Below are positions 33,960 through 42,971 of a stretch of 64,000 nt of DNA, in pieces. A program made the position numbers and the translations under genes. Under the pieces are notes generated by a model, which was given only the letters and a program-made list of their open reading frames with translations, was not told the origin of the DNA and did not search any database. This DNA comes from Foliimonas ilicis (GTDB taxonomy: Bacteria > Pseudomonadota > Alphaproteobacteria > Rhizobiales > Rhizobiaceae), in assembly GCF_039939195.1 (NCBI RefSeq), contig NZ_JBDUUH010000005.1:62001-126000 (forward strand), read 5' to 3'. Numbering within the stretch: position 1 is the stretch's first letter; each line of letters begins with the position of its first letter.

Positions 33960-34789
33960 GAGGATGCACCGTTTGCGATATTGAAATGTGTATGCAGGAA
34001 GGCTGCGATCGCATCTTGCACTTCAGCAAAATGACGATCCTTGTCCTTTCCCTTGGACGTGACATGCCGGAACGCTGCGCCGGGGATGGCAGCGGTGAGC
34101 GACCGCGCGGTCGGCAGGGGATGGATCGCGTCCTCCTCGTTGCCCATTACCAGCGTTGGAATGGTAAGGGCGGCGGCCTGCTGTTGCGTGACACCCGGAC
34201 CGCCCTTGGCAATGTCGTTCAGCACATCTGCGAAATCGGCAATGTCAGGCCGGTCGAAATAGCCGAGCAGCGAGTTCAGATTGTCAGGAGCTTCGATACG
34301 AAGCTGCGCCGCTGTCTGCGACCGTTCGAATATCGACCGTGCTTCTGCGACGGAATGGCTGTGAACCAGTTGCGCGACTTCGGCGATTGGAGCGAGATTT
34401 GAGGGCGCTGCCTCGAACGTCCAGGCAGGACGCACCAGGATGAGGCCGGTCACGCGGTCGGGATGGCGACAGGCGAGGAGCAAAGAGAGCGCGCCTCCCA
34501 TAGATACGCCGCCCGCGATGAAACGCTCCACGCCGGCCTGATCGGCAGCCGCCACTATATCGTCGGCGAACATGGCGAACGAGAAGGGCCGGGGACTGCC
34601 CAGACTGGAACCGCCGTGGCCCCTGCATTCCAGCGTCAGGCGGCGGCAGCGGAGAGTGGCTGGAAAATTCTGCACCATTTGGGCTTCGTCGCCGCCGAGC
34701 CCGTGCTGGAATATTACGGGCGATCCTTCCCCGCGCTCGAAGAGCCGGAGTTGAGCATCGTCACGAATGAGCATGGAGTGAGTCATCAC
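33956..34789 (-). CDS. Alpha/beta-fold hydrolase
   Basis: A 277-residue alpha/beta hydrolase. The oxyanion segment is IFQHGLGGDEAQ near residue 27, the nucleophile serine is in GGVSMGGAL near residue 96, the acid probably in NEEDAIHP near 224 and the histidine in DKDRHFAE near 255. It has no signal peptide, so it acts in the cytoplasm. It overlaps neighbours at both ends in the operon. It could remove an acyl group from an imported glycoside or open a lactone; which one cannot be told. Confidence 0.8.
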   Translation of the reverse strand: MMTHSMLIRDDAQLRLFERGEGSPVIFQHGLGGDEAQMVQNFPATLRCRRLTLECRGHGGSSLGSPRPFSFAMFADDIVAAADQAGVERFIAGGVSMGGALSLLLACRHPDRVTGLILVRPAWTFEAAPSNLAPIAEVAQLVHSHSVAEARSIFERSQTAAQLRIEAPDNLNSLLGYFDRPDIADFADVLNDIAKGGPGVTQQQAAALTIPTLVMGNEEDAIHPLPTARSLTAAIPGAAFRHVTSKGKDKDRHFAEVQDAIAAFLHTHFNIANGASS

Positions 34790-35607
34790 ACCAATTCCTT
34801 CAGGAAGCGGGCAACCGCCGGTGCTTCTTTCGCCGAAAGCCCATGCGTGACCAGAGGCCCGTCAAAGCCGGTTGCCTTGAGCCGCGCGAGGAAGTCTGGA
34901 AAATCGACAATGCCTTGTCCGGCGGTAGCGAAACGGCCGTCGGCGAAACGATCCTTAGCGTGAGCCATGCCAACATGACCTGCCGAAGTTTCGACCGCTG
35001 CGGCTATTATTGCGCGGGCTTCCGCAACATCGGCCTGTTCGAAAAGGTTCGCAGGATCAAGCACGATGCGCAGTCGCTTCGAACCCATCTCGCCTATGAG
35101 CCGTATCGCGTCCGCTGCCGAAGTGACGATGTTTGCCTGTTCGGGTTCGATGCCGAGATCGACACCGTAGCGCTCGGCAAAATCAAGCGCCTTTCTCATC
35201 TCGTCAGCCATGTCGGCCCATGCAGAAGGGTCGGTATTGCCGAGGTGATGCGCCCACTGGTCATCGGCGTTGCGTGTTCCAGTGCAAAGTGTGACGAGCG
35301 GAATGGACAGAGCGGCGGCGGCTTCGACGACAAAGCCCAGCCGCTTCAATCCTCCGGCGCGATGGGCGGGGTCGGGATGAGCCATATTGTAGGTACCCGA
35401 AAGGGCCGACAATGAAACGCCTGAGGTCTTCGCAGCTTCGCCTATTGTCGAGATTGCTTCGGCGGACACCTCGTATTCCGGCATGGATGGCAATCCGGCG
35501 CAGGCGAGATTGAATTGAGTGGTCGCATAGCCAGCTTCGCGTACGGCTGCCAGCACGCTGACGGGGTCGGTGCCGGGAAAGGTCTTCGCGAAAATGCCAA
35601 GCTGCAT
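34786..35607 (-). CDS. Xylose-isomerase-like TIM barrel, copy 1
   Basis: A 273-residue sugar phosphate isomerase/epimerase-type protein (AP endonuclease 2 fold). Recognised segments are LGIFAKTFPG at the start, LVTLCTGTRN near 105, the metal glutamate in LGIEPEQANIV near 153, RIVLDPANLFE near 183 and GMAHAKDRFAD near 217. The Glu, Asp/Asn and His ligands for a divalent metal appear to be kept. It shares one base with the oxidoreductase gene upstream. Members isomerise, epimerise, dehydrate or eliminate; see the second copy at 36694. Confidence 0.8.
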   Translation of the reverse strand: MQLGIFAKTFPGTDPVSVLAAVREAGYATTQFNLACAGLPSMPEYEVSAEAISTIGEAAKTSGVSLSALSGTYNMAHPDPAHRAGGLKRLGFVVEAAAALSIPLVTLCTGTRNADDQWAHHLGNTDPSAWADMADEMRKALDFAERYGVDLGIEPEQANIVTSAADAIRLIGEMGSKRLRIVLDPANLFEQADVAEARAIIAAAVETSAGHVGMAHAKDRFADGRFATAGQGIVDFPDFLARLKATGFDGPLVTHGLSAKEAPAVARFLKELV

Positions 35608-36683
35608 CAGACCGCTCCGGTGACCGCTGCGATCTTGACACGCTGCCCGGTTTCCACCGATCTGGCGATCGCAACCATGGCCCGGATCGAAGCCAGACCG
35701 TCCTCGACGTTTGCCCCGCGCAATGGTGCGCCGTCGAGGGCCGTATCGGCGAGGCCCTCAAGCTGCCGCCTGAAGAAATGACCATCCGCACCGAGCGGTT
35801 TGCGCGAAGTCGCGTCCTTTTCGTGAAAAATGTCGACTTCGCTCGCCCGGAAATACCAAGGATTGAAGGTTTTTGCGATTACCGAGCCGTTTTCGCCATA
35901 AAGCTGAAAACCCTCGTGCCAGTCCATTCGGACGGCCACCGTGAGATCGAGATGACCGAGCGCGCCGTTTGCGAATTCCGTTTCGACGAACCAGCAATAG
36001 GCGCCGAAACGCTCATTCAGGCGGGCGCGAACCGCGACGATTTCACCGCAGAGAAAACGTGCCGTATCGACGAGATGCGAGCCGTGCGCGAGCATGAAAT
36101 ACTGGCGGAGATCGGCTTTCGGATTGCCTGTTGGTTTCTTTGCCAGCTTGCTGGTGACGGGCAGGGGTTGGATTGCGTCCGTATTGGTGTAGCGATGGGT
36201 GGAATCGCAGTACCAGGCTTTCAGCGCCAATATCTCACCCATCTCGTCGCGGACGAAATCGCGCGCCGCTTCAAGCGCCGGGTCGAAGCGTTTCATATGG
36301 CCGACTTGCAAAACCCTGCCGGAGCGCTGGACTGCATCGGCCAGCTTCTGGCCTTCCTCCACCGACACGCCGATCGGCTTTTCGCACAGCACATGCTTGC
36401 CAGCCTCCAGCGCTTTGATCGACATTGGAACGTGATAGGCGTCCGAAGTCGCGACGATCACCGCTTCAAGTTCAGGGTCGGCCAGCATCGCCTCGTAATC
36501 GCCATACATTTTCTGCGGCTCATAGGTCGCGCCCATGCGCGCCAGCAGGTCGGGTGCAGCATCGCAGATCGCGTAGAGGTCGGCATTGCGTGCCTTCACG
36601 CAGGATTCGAGATGCGCGAATTGGGCTATCGGCCCGCAGCCGAGCACGCCTACTCGCAGGCGACGGTCTTGCTTGGTGATCAT
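35607..36683 (-). CDS. Gfo/Idh/MocA family oxidoreductase (operon member)
   Basis: A 358-residue NAD(P)-dependent oxidoreductase with VGVLGCGPIAQFAHLE at the N-terminus, LCEKPIGVSVEEGQ near residue 100 (conserved EKP lysine), QVGHMKRFDPALE and a histidine in LAHGSHLVDTARF near 200. AAGGAAG ahead of the ATG at 36683 fixes the start. It stands between the genes for the two TIM-barrel isomerases. In several characterised pathways such a pair acts on 3-keto sugars made by a Gfo/Idh enzyme. Confidence 0.86.
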   Translation of the reverse strand: MITKQDRRLRVGVLGCGPIAQFAHLESCVKARNADLYAICDAAPDLLARMGATYEPQKMYGDYEAMLADPELEAVIVATSDAYHVPMSIKALEAGKHVLCEKPIGVSVEEGQKLADAVQRSGRVLQVGHMKRFDPALEAARDFVRDEMGEILALKAWYCDSTHRYTNTDAIQPLPVTSKLAKKPTGNPKADLRQYFMLAHGSHLVDTARFLCGEIVAVRARLNERFGAYCWFVETEFANGALGHLDLTVAVRMDWHEGFQLYGENGSVIAKTFNPWYFRASEVDIFHEKDATSRKPLGADGHFFRRQLEGLADTALDGAPLRGANVEDGLASIRAMVAIARSVETGQRVKIAAVTGAV

Positions 36684-36693
36684 CGTTTCTTCC

Positions 36694-37515
36694 TTACGCG
36701 CCGTAGGTACGCATGGTCTGGCGGTTCGTCTTGACCGCGCCGGCTGGATCGGCGGCCGCGGTTTCGGATTCCTCCTCAAGTACCAGCCAGCCGTTGAAAC
36801 GCGGCGCGGTGCTGGCAATGTCTATGACTGCGGCTGTGTCGCAGACGCCCTTGCCAAGCATGGCCCACTCGCCGTTCGCATCGACGTCCTTCAGGTGCAC
36901 GTAACGTATGCGGTCCTTGTAGGTCGTGAGCGTATCGACGATGTCCTCGTGGCCGCGGAGGATATGGCCGGTGTCGGGGACCCAGCCGACAAGCGAGGGG
37001 TCTATCAGTCCGAAAATCCGGTCGTAGTCGGCGCGGTCGAAGAGCAGAGTGTTGTGATGGGAGCTCGGATGGACGGCGATGTCGACGCCGGCCTTGCGCC
37101 CAAGCTCGCCAGCCTTGTTGTAGAACTCCGCCGCGATCTCGAATTTGCCGTCGCGCGGGCCGTCCGAGACGACGGTTGCGGAGCCGATGGAGACGAGTGC
37201 GCCGGGAAAGTTGGCGGCGAAATCGATCCAGCGCTGTGCGCTTGCAAGGTCTGCATCGATCCTGTCCTTCACCGTAAAACCGCTGCTGGAGCCGAATGCA
37301 AAAGAGACGAGACTAAGGCCCGACGACTGCAGCGCGGCTGCGAATTCCGTTGGCTTGTCTGCATAGCGGCCGATCATCGTGTCAGTTATCTCGATGCCGG
37401 CATAGCCGCCATCTGCGATCGCCCGAAGGAGATCGTCAGGGCCGCCGATAAACCGGTCTCCGAGCATTTCCCAGGTGAAGGTCTGGCAGCCGACTTTCAG
37501 GTCTTTCATGGTCAT
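36694..37515 (-). CDS. Xylose-isomerase-like TIM barrel, copy 2 (IolE-like)
   Basis: A 273-residue sugar phosphate isomerase/epimerase or inosose-dehydratase-like protein. Segments seen are VGCQTFTWEMLGD near residue 8, GIEITDTMIGRYAD near 40, IAVHPSSHHNTLL near 147, GWVPDTGHILRGHED near 178 and YVHLKDVDANGEW near 207. These carry the Asp/Glu/His metal ligands of the fold. It is only distantly like the copy at 34786, so the two probably do different steps. It is placed right after the permease genes. Confidence 0.82.
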   Translation of the reverse strand: MTMKDLKVGCQTFTWEMLGDRFIGGPDDLLRAIADGGYAGIEITDTMIGRYADKPTEFAAALQSSGLSLVSFAFGSSSGFTVKDRIDADLASAQRWIDFAANFPGALVSIGSATVVSDGPRDGKFEIAAEFYNKAGELGRKAGVDIAVHPSSHHNTLLFDRADYDRIFGLIDPSLVGWVPDTGHILRGHEDIVDTLTTYKDRIRYVHLKDVDANGEWAMLGKGVCDTAAVIDIASTAPRFNGWLVLEEESETAAADPAGAVKTNRQTMRTYGA

Positions 37516-37519
37516 ATTT

Positions 37520-38356
37520 TCATTCCTTGATCCCGCCCTGCGTCAGCCCTTCGATGATGTGGCGCTGGAAGAATAGCACCAGCACGATCAACGGTACGGT
37601 GACGACGGCCGAGGCTGCGGCGATGTCGCCCCAGGGCACGTAATACTGGTTGGTGAAGTTGGCGATGCCGACGGGGATCGTCTGGCGATCGATGTTGGAG
37701 GTGAAGGCCAGCGCGAACAGAAACTCGTTCCAGGCCGTGATGAAGGCAAGCAGGCCTGTCGTCACCAGGCTCGGCAGCGACATCGGCAGGATGATATGCC
37801 AGAGCAGGCCGGGAATGCTGACGCCGTCCATGCGCGCCGCCTCGTCGATCTCGCGGGGCAGCGTCTCGAAATAGCCGAACAGAACCCAGGTGACGAGTGG
37901 CAGCCCGAGCGCCAGATAGGTTATGATCAGCGCCGTATAGGTATCGAGCAGTCCGAGATTGCTCGCGAGCAGATAGAGCGGCCCGACCAGCGCGATTTGC
38001 GGAAACATGGATACCGAAAGGATGACCATCAATATGCCGAAGCGGCCTTTGATGTTCAGGCGCGACAGTGCAAAGGCGCCCAGCGATCCGACGAGCAGGC
38101 ACAGGAATGTCGTGGCGAGCGAGACCACCAGCGAGTTCCAGATATAGCGGTGTAACTGCTTTTCGATGAAGGCGTTGTAGTAATGTTCGAGCGTGAACGG
38201 ATCGGGGATCAGTGACGGAGAGCCGGATGTAAGGGCCTTATCGAGCTGAAACGAAGTCGAGAACTGCCAGATGAACGGGCCGCCGGACCACACGAGGATC
38301 AGGACGGCACCGAGATAGATCGCGAAGCTCTGGAGCCGTGAGCGGGTATCGTTCAT
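37520..38356 (-). CDS. Carbohydrate ABC importer permease 2 (MalG-like)
   Basis: A 278-residue permease with the EAA loop REIDEAARMDGVSIPGLLWHIILP near residues 174-197 and six membrane segments. AGGAGAG precedes the ATG at 38356. The frame is open far upstream, but that extension is the permease 1 gene read out of frame. It overlaps permease 1 by four bases. Confidence 0.88.
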   Translation of the reverse strand: MNDTRSRLQSFAIYLGAVLILVWSGGPFIWQFSTSFQLDKALTSGSPSLIPDPFTLEHYYNAFIEKQLHRYIWNSLVVSLATTFLCLLVGSLGAFALSRLNIKGRFGILMVILSVSMFPQIALVGPLYLLASNLGLLDTYTALIITYLALGLPLVTWVLFGYFETLPREIDEAARMDGVSIPGLLWHIILPMSLPSLVTTGLLAFITAWNEFLFALAFTSNIDRQTIPVGIANFTNQYYVPWGDIAAASAVVTVPLIVLVLFFQRHIIEGLTQGGIKE

Positions 38357-39285
38357 TGCGCTCTCCTGATCTGCCGGACAAGGAAAAGGCAGAACACGAT
38401 TGCGATGATGCCTTCTGTGACGAACATGGCCGTGGAGACGGCCGAGCCGTAGCCGAATTGCAGCGTCGAAAAGAGCACCTTGTAGGACAGGGTGGACAGC
38501 GTTTCGGTCGAATCTGCCGGGCCGCCGCCCGTCAGCACATAGACCAGATCGAAAACGCGGAAAGCGTCGAGCGCTCGAAACAGGCCGGCGATCAGCAGCG
38601 TCGGCAGAAGAAGCGGAAGGCGGATGTACCAGAAAGTGACCCAGCCTTTTGCGCCGTCCATGCGCGCGGCCTCGATGAGGGAATTCGGCACTGTCTGTAA
38701 GCCGGTTAGCAAAAGCAGCGCCATGAAAGGCGTGGTCTTCCAGACGTCGGCGATGATGATGGTGGTCATCGCCGTGTCGGGCGACCCGTACCAGTTGATG
38801 TTTTGATCGATCAATCCAAACTGCAGCAGGATGTAGTTGATGATGCCGTTTTGACCGTCGAACAGCCAGCCGAACATCTTTGAGGTAACCACAGTGGGCA
38901 TTGCCCAGGGAACCAGCATGGCGGCGCGAACCAGCCCTCGTCCCTTGAAGGCCTCGCAAAGAATGAGCGCCATGCCGAGGCCGATCACCGTCTCAAGTAC
39001 CGTGGATGCTGCGGTGAACCACATTGTGTGCCACCATGCATTCCAGAACTGGGCGTCATCCCACAATTCCAAATAGTTGGAAAAACCCGTGAATTCGCTT
39101 TCCTGGGTGATGAGCGACGTATTGGTGAGCGAGAGATAAAGCCCGTTGATGATCGGGTAGAAGGAAACCGACGCCAGCGCCACGAATGCCGGCGTCAGAA
39201 GGAGCAAAGCCCAGAGGGTGCCGGAAAGCGCCCTTCCAGACCGCCGCGGCGTGCCAGTACCCAAAACATCGGCTGCCGCGGACAT
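38353..39285 (-). CDS. Carbohydrate ABC importer permease 1 (MalF-like)
   Basis: A 310-residue permease starting at MSAAADVLGTG. It has six membrane segments, an EAA loop NSLIEAARMDGAKGWVTFWYIRLPL near residues 205-229 and the MalF-type VYVLTGGGPADSTETLS motif. It begins four bases after the binding-protein stop. It forms the channel with the MalG-like partner. Confidence 0.88.
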   Translation of the reverse strand: MSAAADVLGTGTPRRSGRALSGTLWALLLLTPAFVALASVSFYPIINGLYLSLTNTSLITQESEFTGFSNYLELWDDAQFWNAWWHTMWFTAASTVLETVIGLGMALILCEAFKGRGLVRAAMLVPWAMPTVVTSKMFGWLFDGQNGIINYILLQFGLIDQNINWYGSPDTAMTTIIIADVWKTTPFMALLLLTGLQTVPNSLIEAARMDGAKGWVTFWYIRLPLLLPTLLIAGLFRALDAFRVFDLVYVLTGGGPADSTETLSTLSYKVLFSTLQFGYGSAVSTAMFVTEGIIAIVFCLFLVRQIRRAQ

Positions 39286-39289
39286 TGGT

Positions 39290-40636
39290 TTAGCCGACAA
39301 TCTGATTGATTTGCGCGGCGAGAGCGTCCATCTCGGCCTGAACGTTGCCCGAGACCAGAGCTTTGGATATGCCGGACTGCAAGGCCAGCGTGACCTTCGC
39401 ATATTCGGGCGTGATCGGTCGTGCCGTGGCACCGGTGAACACTTTTTCGAGGCTCGCCATGAAAGGCTGTTCGGTCTTTATCTTCTTGTCCTGGAAGAGT
39501 GCGGGACGCGTCGGGGCGAGGCCGAAATTCAAGGCGATGCGATGCTGCGTCTCGGTCGATGACAGCCAGGTGAGCAACTCGATTGCAGCTTCGCGCTGCT
39601 TTGAATTGGCATTTACGCCTAGCTGATAGCCGCCGAGACAGGCCGAGCTTTTGCCGCCGGGGAACGATGGCAGTGGCGCGACGCCGACCTTGTCGACCAC
39701 CTGAGACGCCTTGGCATCCTGGGCTATCGGATAGACGTAGGACCAGTTGCGCATGAACATCGCCTTGCCCGAGGTGAAAGGCTGGCGCGACGGCTCTTCG
39801 TCCCATGACAGGACGTCCTGCGGGCTGATCTTGGTCGTGCTGATCGTGTCGTGAAGGAACTGGATTGCTTCCACGGCGCCCTTTTCGTTGATCAGCGAGG
39901 ACTTGCCGTCCGGCGCGAGGATTGCGCCGTTGTTCGAAGTAATGATCTCAACCGCATCGCAGACCAGAACTTCGGCCTGCTTGCCTTGCCAGAGATAGCC
40001 GAAATCGATGTCGCCGGCCTCTTGCGCTGCGGCGGCTATCGTCGCCATGTCGGCCCAGTTCTCAGGAACCTTGCCGCCATGCTTTTCCAGCAGGTCCTTG
40101 CGGTAATAGAACATGCCCGAATCCATGAACCAGGGAAGGGCGGTCAGCTTGCCGTCATAGGTGCAGGCATTGAGGGTTCCGGTAAAATAGTCGCTGCGCT
40201 TGTCGGCAGGAAAATACTCATCGAGCGGCAGCGCCCAACCTGCGGCAGCAAAACCGGCGATCCAGATCACGTCCTGACTGAAGACGTCAGGCGTGCCGTT
40301 CTTGCGGGCGAGTTGCTGGACGAGGCCCTGATAGACCTCCGTCGATGAACTCGGTGGCGGCAGTTCGATATTCTTAACCAGAACACGGTCCTGCGATTCG
40401 TTGAAGGCCTTGATGAGATCGCCGAAAGTCTCCTTGCCGAAGAAGGCGGCACTGGCAAAACTGATTTCGGCGCGAGACTGTGCGCGAGCCCGGTGTACTC
40501 CCAGGCCTGTGCTCATGCCGAGTGTTGCTGCACCCAGCAGCCCGGCACTTCCAATGAGAAACTGCCTGCGGTCGGCGATCGTTACGTGAGCCGCAGCCTT
40601 AGAGCCGGTGATCGGCCCCTTTTTAATGTCAGTCAT
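39290..40636 (-). CDS. Carbohydrate ABC importer binding protein with Tat signal
   Basis: A 448-residue family 1 solute-binding protein. The N-terminus carries a twin-arginine motif, DRRQFLIG (about residues 22-29), followed by a hydrophobic stretch and HRARAQ, so export in folded form through the Tat system is expected. The mature part has LPWFMDSGMFYYRKDLLEKHG and QLGVNANSKQREAAIELL. AGGAGGAG precedes the ATG. It is the first gene of the ten-gene operon. Substrate is likely an oligosaccharide or glycoside. Confidence 0.86.
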   Translation of the reverse strand: MTDIKKGPITGSKAAAHVTIADRRQFLIGSAGLLGAATLGMSTGLGVHRARAQSRAEISFASAAFFGKETFGDLIKAFNESQDRVLVKNIELPPPSSSTEVYQGLVQQLARKNGTPDVFSQDVIWIAGFAAAGWALPLDEYFPADKRSDYFTGTLNACTYDGKLTALPWFMDSGMFYYRKDLLEKHGGKVPENWADMATIAAAAQEAGDIDFGYLWQGKQAEVLVCDAVEIITSNNGAILAPDGKSSLINEKGAVEAIQFLHDTISTTKISPQDVLSWDEEPSRQPFTSGKAMFMRNWSYVYPIAQDAKASQVVDKVGVAPLPSFPGGKSSACLGGYQLGVNANSKQREAAIELLTWLSSTETQHRIALNFGLAPTRPALFQDKKIKTEQPFMASLEKVFTGATARPITPEYAKVTLALQSGISKALVSGNVQAEMDALAAQINQIVG

Positions 40637-40670
40637 TTTCTCCTCCTGGCGCTGACAGCCTCCCGATTTT

Positions 40671-40726
40671 GTGCCAGCATTTTCGCATGTTCCATAAAAA
40701 TTTTACGCGCGTCAAGATTTAAAATG
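40671..40726 (-). promoter_or_regulatory. Promoter/operator element, copy B (LacI regulon)
   Basis: Nearly identical to the block at 30978-31033. On the minus strand TTGACG (40710-40715) and GAACAT 17 bases away make a promoter for the ten-gene operon, and AAATTTTTATGGAACAT (40687-40703) overlaps the -10 box as operator candidate. The plus-strand gene at 40810 may also be controlled from this region. Confidence 0.65.
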
Positions 40727-40809
40727 CTGTATAGCGGATTTCGAATTCGAGCCGTTGGTGGTGTAACGGTTCAATCAGAAAGTCACGGTGTCGGGAGGTA
40801 GAAGTTAGA

Positions 40810-41958
40810 ATGCACGGGAAATCAAAGGCGAAGCTCCGTATCGGCGTTGTCGGATGCGGCAATATCTCGCTGACATATTTGCGCAATGCGGCGCTCTTCG
40901 CAGGAGTCGAGCTGCGTGCATGCGCTGACATTTCCACCGAACTGGCGGCCCAACGCGCCGTGGAATATGGCATTCGGGCGGTCAGCGTTGATGCGCTTCT
41001 GGCTGATCCTGAGATCGACCTTGTCCTGAACCTGACCATTCCGGCAGCGCATTTCGACGTTTCGTTTTCGGCGCTTTCGGCGGGCAAGCATGTCTTCACC
41101 GAAAAGCCGCTTGCGACCTCGGCCAAGGATGGAAGGCGCCTCGTCGTAGAGGCGGAAAAGCGTGGGCTGCTTCTCGGTTCTGCACCGGATACCTTTCTCG
41201 GTGCTGCCGGACGATGCGCACGCCGCCTCATGGACGAAGGCTCCATTGGCAGTCCGGTAACGGGAACGGCCTTCATGATGGGGCGCGGTATGGAGCATTG
41301 GCATCCCAATCCGCAATTCTATTATCAGCCCGGCGGCGGCCCGGTCTTCGACATGGGGCCTTATTATCTGACAATGCTCGTCAATCTTCTTGGGCCTGTC
41401 GCCCGTGTGATGGCATTGGCGACAAAAGGTCAGGAAGAGCGACTGATCACTGCGGAAGGCCCATTCAAAAACACCATCTTCAAGGTCGGCACGCCAACCA
41501 ACATCCTGTCACTTCTGGAATTTCATTCGGGCGCCACCGTCACTTTTGGCGCCTCGTGGGATGTCTTCCGGCATTCCAATCATCCGATCGAGCTCCATGG
41601 AACGGAAGGCTCATTGCGGTTGCCTGACCCGGATACATTCGGCGGAACGGTTTCGCTTTCCGAGAGGGGCGCGGACTGGAAAGATTTCCAAAGCGAAAGC
41701 GAATTATACGGCGCACACAACTGGCCGTTCGCCGCGCCCGATCGCGCTAATTATCGCATGCTCGGCGTTGCCGATCTTGCGCGCGCGCTTGCGACCGGAA
41801 GAAAGCCGCGGGCGTCGGGCGATCTTGCCCTTCATGTGCTGGAGATCATGGAGGCGATCCTCGCTTCGGGAGAAAGCCGCGATGCGGTCGCTGTTAACGG
41901 ATGGGTCGATCAGCCGCCACGTCTCCAGGAAGACGAGGCACAGAGCCTGCTTGCATGA
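40810..41958 (+). CDS. Gfo/Idh/MocA family oxidoreductase (divergent)
   Basis: A 382-residue oxidoreductase. The cofactor motif is IGVVGCGNISLTYL near residue 11, the lysine is in FTEKPLATS near residue 98, and the C-terminal domain has the histidine in MGRGMEHWHPNPQFYYQPGGG and GPVFDMGPYYLTMLVNLLG near 180. It is read away from the ten-gene operon and is followed by an esterase gene. Together with the enzymes at 26896 and 35607 it gives three separate Gfo/Idh enzymes in one regulon. Confidence 0.86.
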   Translation: MHGKSKAKLRIGVVGCGNISLTYLRNAALFAGVELRACADISTELAAQRAVEYGIRAVSVDALLADPEIDLVLNLTIPAAHFDVSFSALSAGKHVFTEKPLATSAKDGRRLVVEAEKRGLLLGSAPDTFLGAAGRCARRLMDEGSIGSPVTGTAFMMGRGMEHWHPNPQFYYQPGGGPVFDMGPYYLTMLVNLLGPVARVMALATKGQEERLITAEGPFKNTIFKVGTPTNILSLLEFHSGATVTFGASWDVFRHSNHPIELHGTEGSLRLPDPDTFGGTVSLSERGADWKDFQSESELYGAHNWPFAAPDRANYRMLGVADLARALATGRKPRASGDLALHVLEIMEAILASGESRDAVAVNGWVDQPPRLQEDEAQSLLA

Positions 41959-41981
41959 GTTGAGAATCGGGGAAGTTTTTC

Positions 41982-42971
41982 ATGTCGATACCATCATCGA
42001 ATCTCGATCCTGAAGCCCGGTATATACTCGAACTCGTCCGGCCGGCGGCAGTCCAGCCATTCGAAGCCGGCACGCCTTCCGAGGCACGTCGAGCATATGA
42101 GGAGGGATTTCCAACCCTCCAGGGCGAGCGCGAGCCTGTCGTTTCAAGGACGGAGCGCACCATCGCAGGTCCCGGCGGCCCGTTGAAGCTCAGGGTCTAT
42201 CACGGTGAGAGGACGCCCGCTGCAGATGCTCCGGCGCTGCTCTATCTGCATGGTGGCGGATGGGTGCTTGGTAATCTCGAATCCCATGATGAGATCTGCC
42301 GGTGGTTTGCGAATATCGGGGCCTGCGTGGTTGTTTGCCCCGATTATCGGCTTGCGCCTGAACACAAATATCCCGCAGCCATTGAGGATTGTCGCGCAAC
42401 GCTTTCCTTCATGCAGGCCGAAGCCAGTGAACTTTGCATCGATGCGAACAGGATCGCACTAGCGGGGGATAGCGCTGGCGGAAATCTAGCCGCGGTGCTG
42501 AGCCTGATCGCGCGTAATGAAGGCATTCCGTTGGCGGCACAATTGCTGCTCTATCCAAACACGGATGCCTCGCAGACAGCCGACAGCTACCGCCGCTTTG
42601 CCGACGGCTACGGTCTTACGTCGTCAACGATGACCTGGTTTCGCGATCATTACATCCGCGATGTTGCAGATATTTCCGATTGGCGCGTATCGCCGCTGAA
42701 TGCGGCCAGCGTTAGCGGTGTGGCACCGGCCTTCGTAGCAATCGCCGGCCATGACATCCTTGCTGATGAAGGCGAAGCCTATGCGAAGCGTTTGTCGGAG
42801 GAGGGCGTTCCAGTCTTCATAAAACACTGGCCGGGACAGATCCACGGCTTCGTCTCGATGGGGCGGCATACCGCAGCGGCGCGGGAAGCGGTTGGCGCTG
42901 CGGTTACCGCATGGCGCGGCTTCGAATTGCTCAAGCCGACTGACGCATCACCAGCTTCGCGTCGAGATTGA
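41982..42971 (+). CDS. Hormone-sensitive-lipase-type esterase
   Basis: A 329-residue alpha/beta hydrolase of the HSL (family IV) group. The oxyanion motif HGGGWVLGNLESHD is near residue 88, the nucleophile is in GDSAGGNLAA near 163, the aspartate in AGHDILADEGEAY near 260 and the histidine in IHGFVSMG near 289. There is no signal peptide. Such enzymes cleave short acyl esters. Its 3' end overlaps the convergent lacI gene by 41 bases. Beside sugar enzymes it may deacylate acylated glycosides. Confidence 0.86.
   Translation: MSIPSSNLDPEARYILELVRPAAVQPFEAGTPSEARRAYEEGFPTLQGEREPVVSRTERTIAGPGGPLKLRVYHGERTPAADAPALLYLHGGGWVLGNLESHDEICRWFANIGACVVVCPDYRLAPEHKYPAAIEDCRATLSFMQAEASELCIDANRIALAGDSAGGNLAAVLSLIARNEGIPLAAQLLLYPNTDASQTADSYRRFADGYGLTSSTMTWFRDHYIRDVADISDWRVSPLNAASVSGVAPAFVAIAGHDILADEGEAYAKRLSEEGVPVFIKHWPGQIHGFVSMGRHTAAAREAVGAAVTAWRGFELLKPTDASPASRRD

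Noticed and set aside
35778..36734. Plus-strand open frame of 318 codons opposite the Gfo/Idh gene
   Set aside because: The minus strand shows the cofactor motif and EKP lysine; the plus-strand translation resembles nothing.
38357..38959. N-terminal extension of the MalG-like permease frame
   Set aside because: It overlaps the MalF-like gene out of frame; AGGAGAG before 38356 gives the right start.
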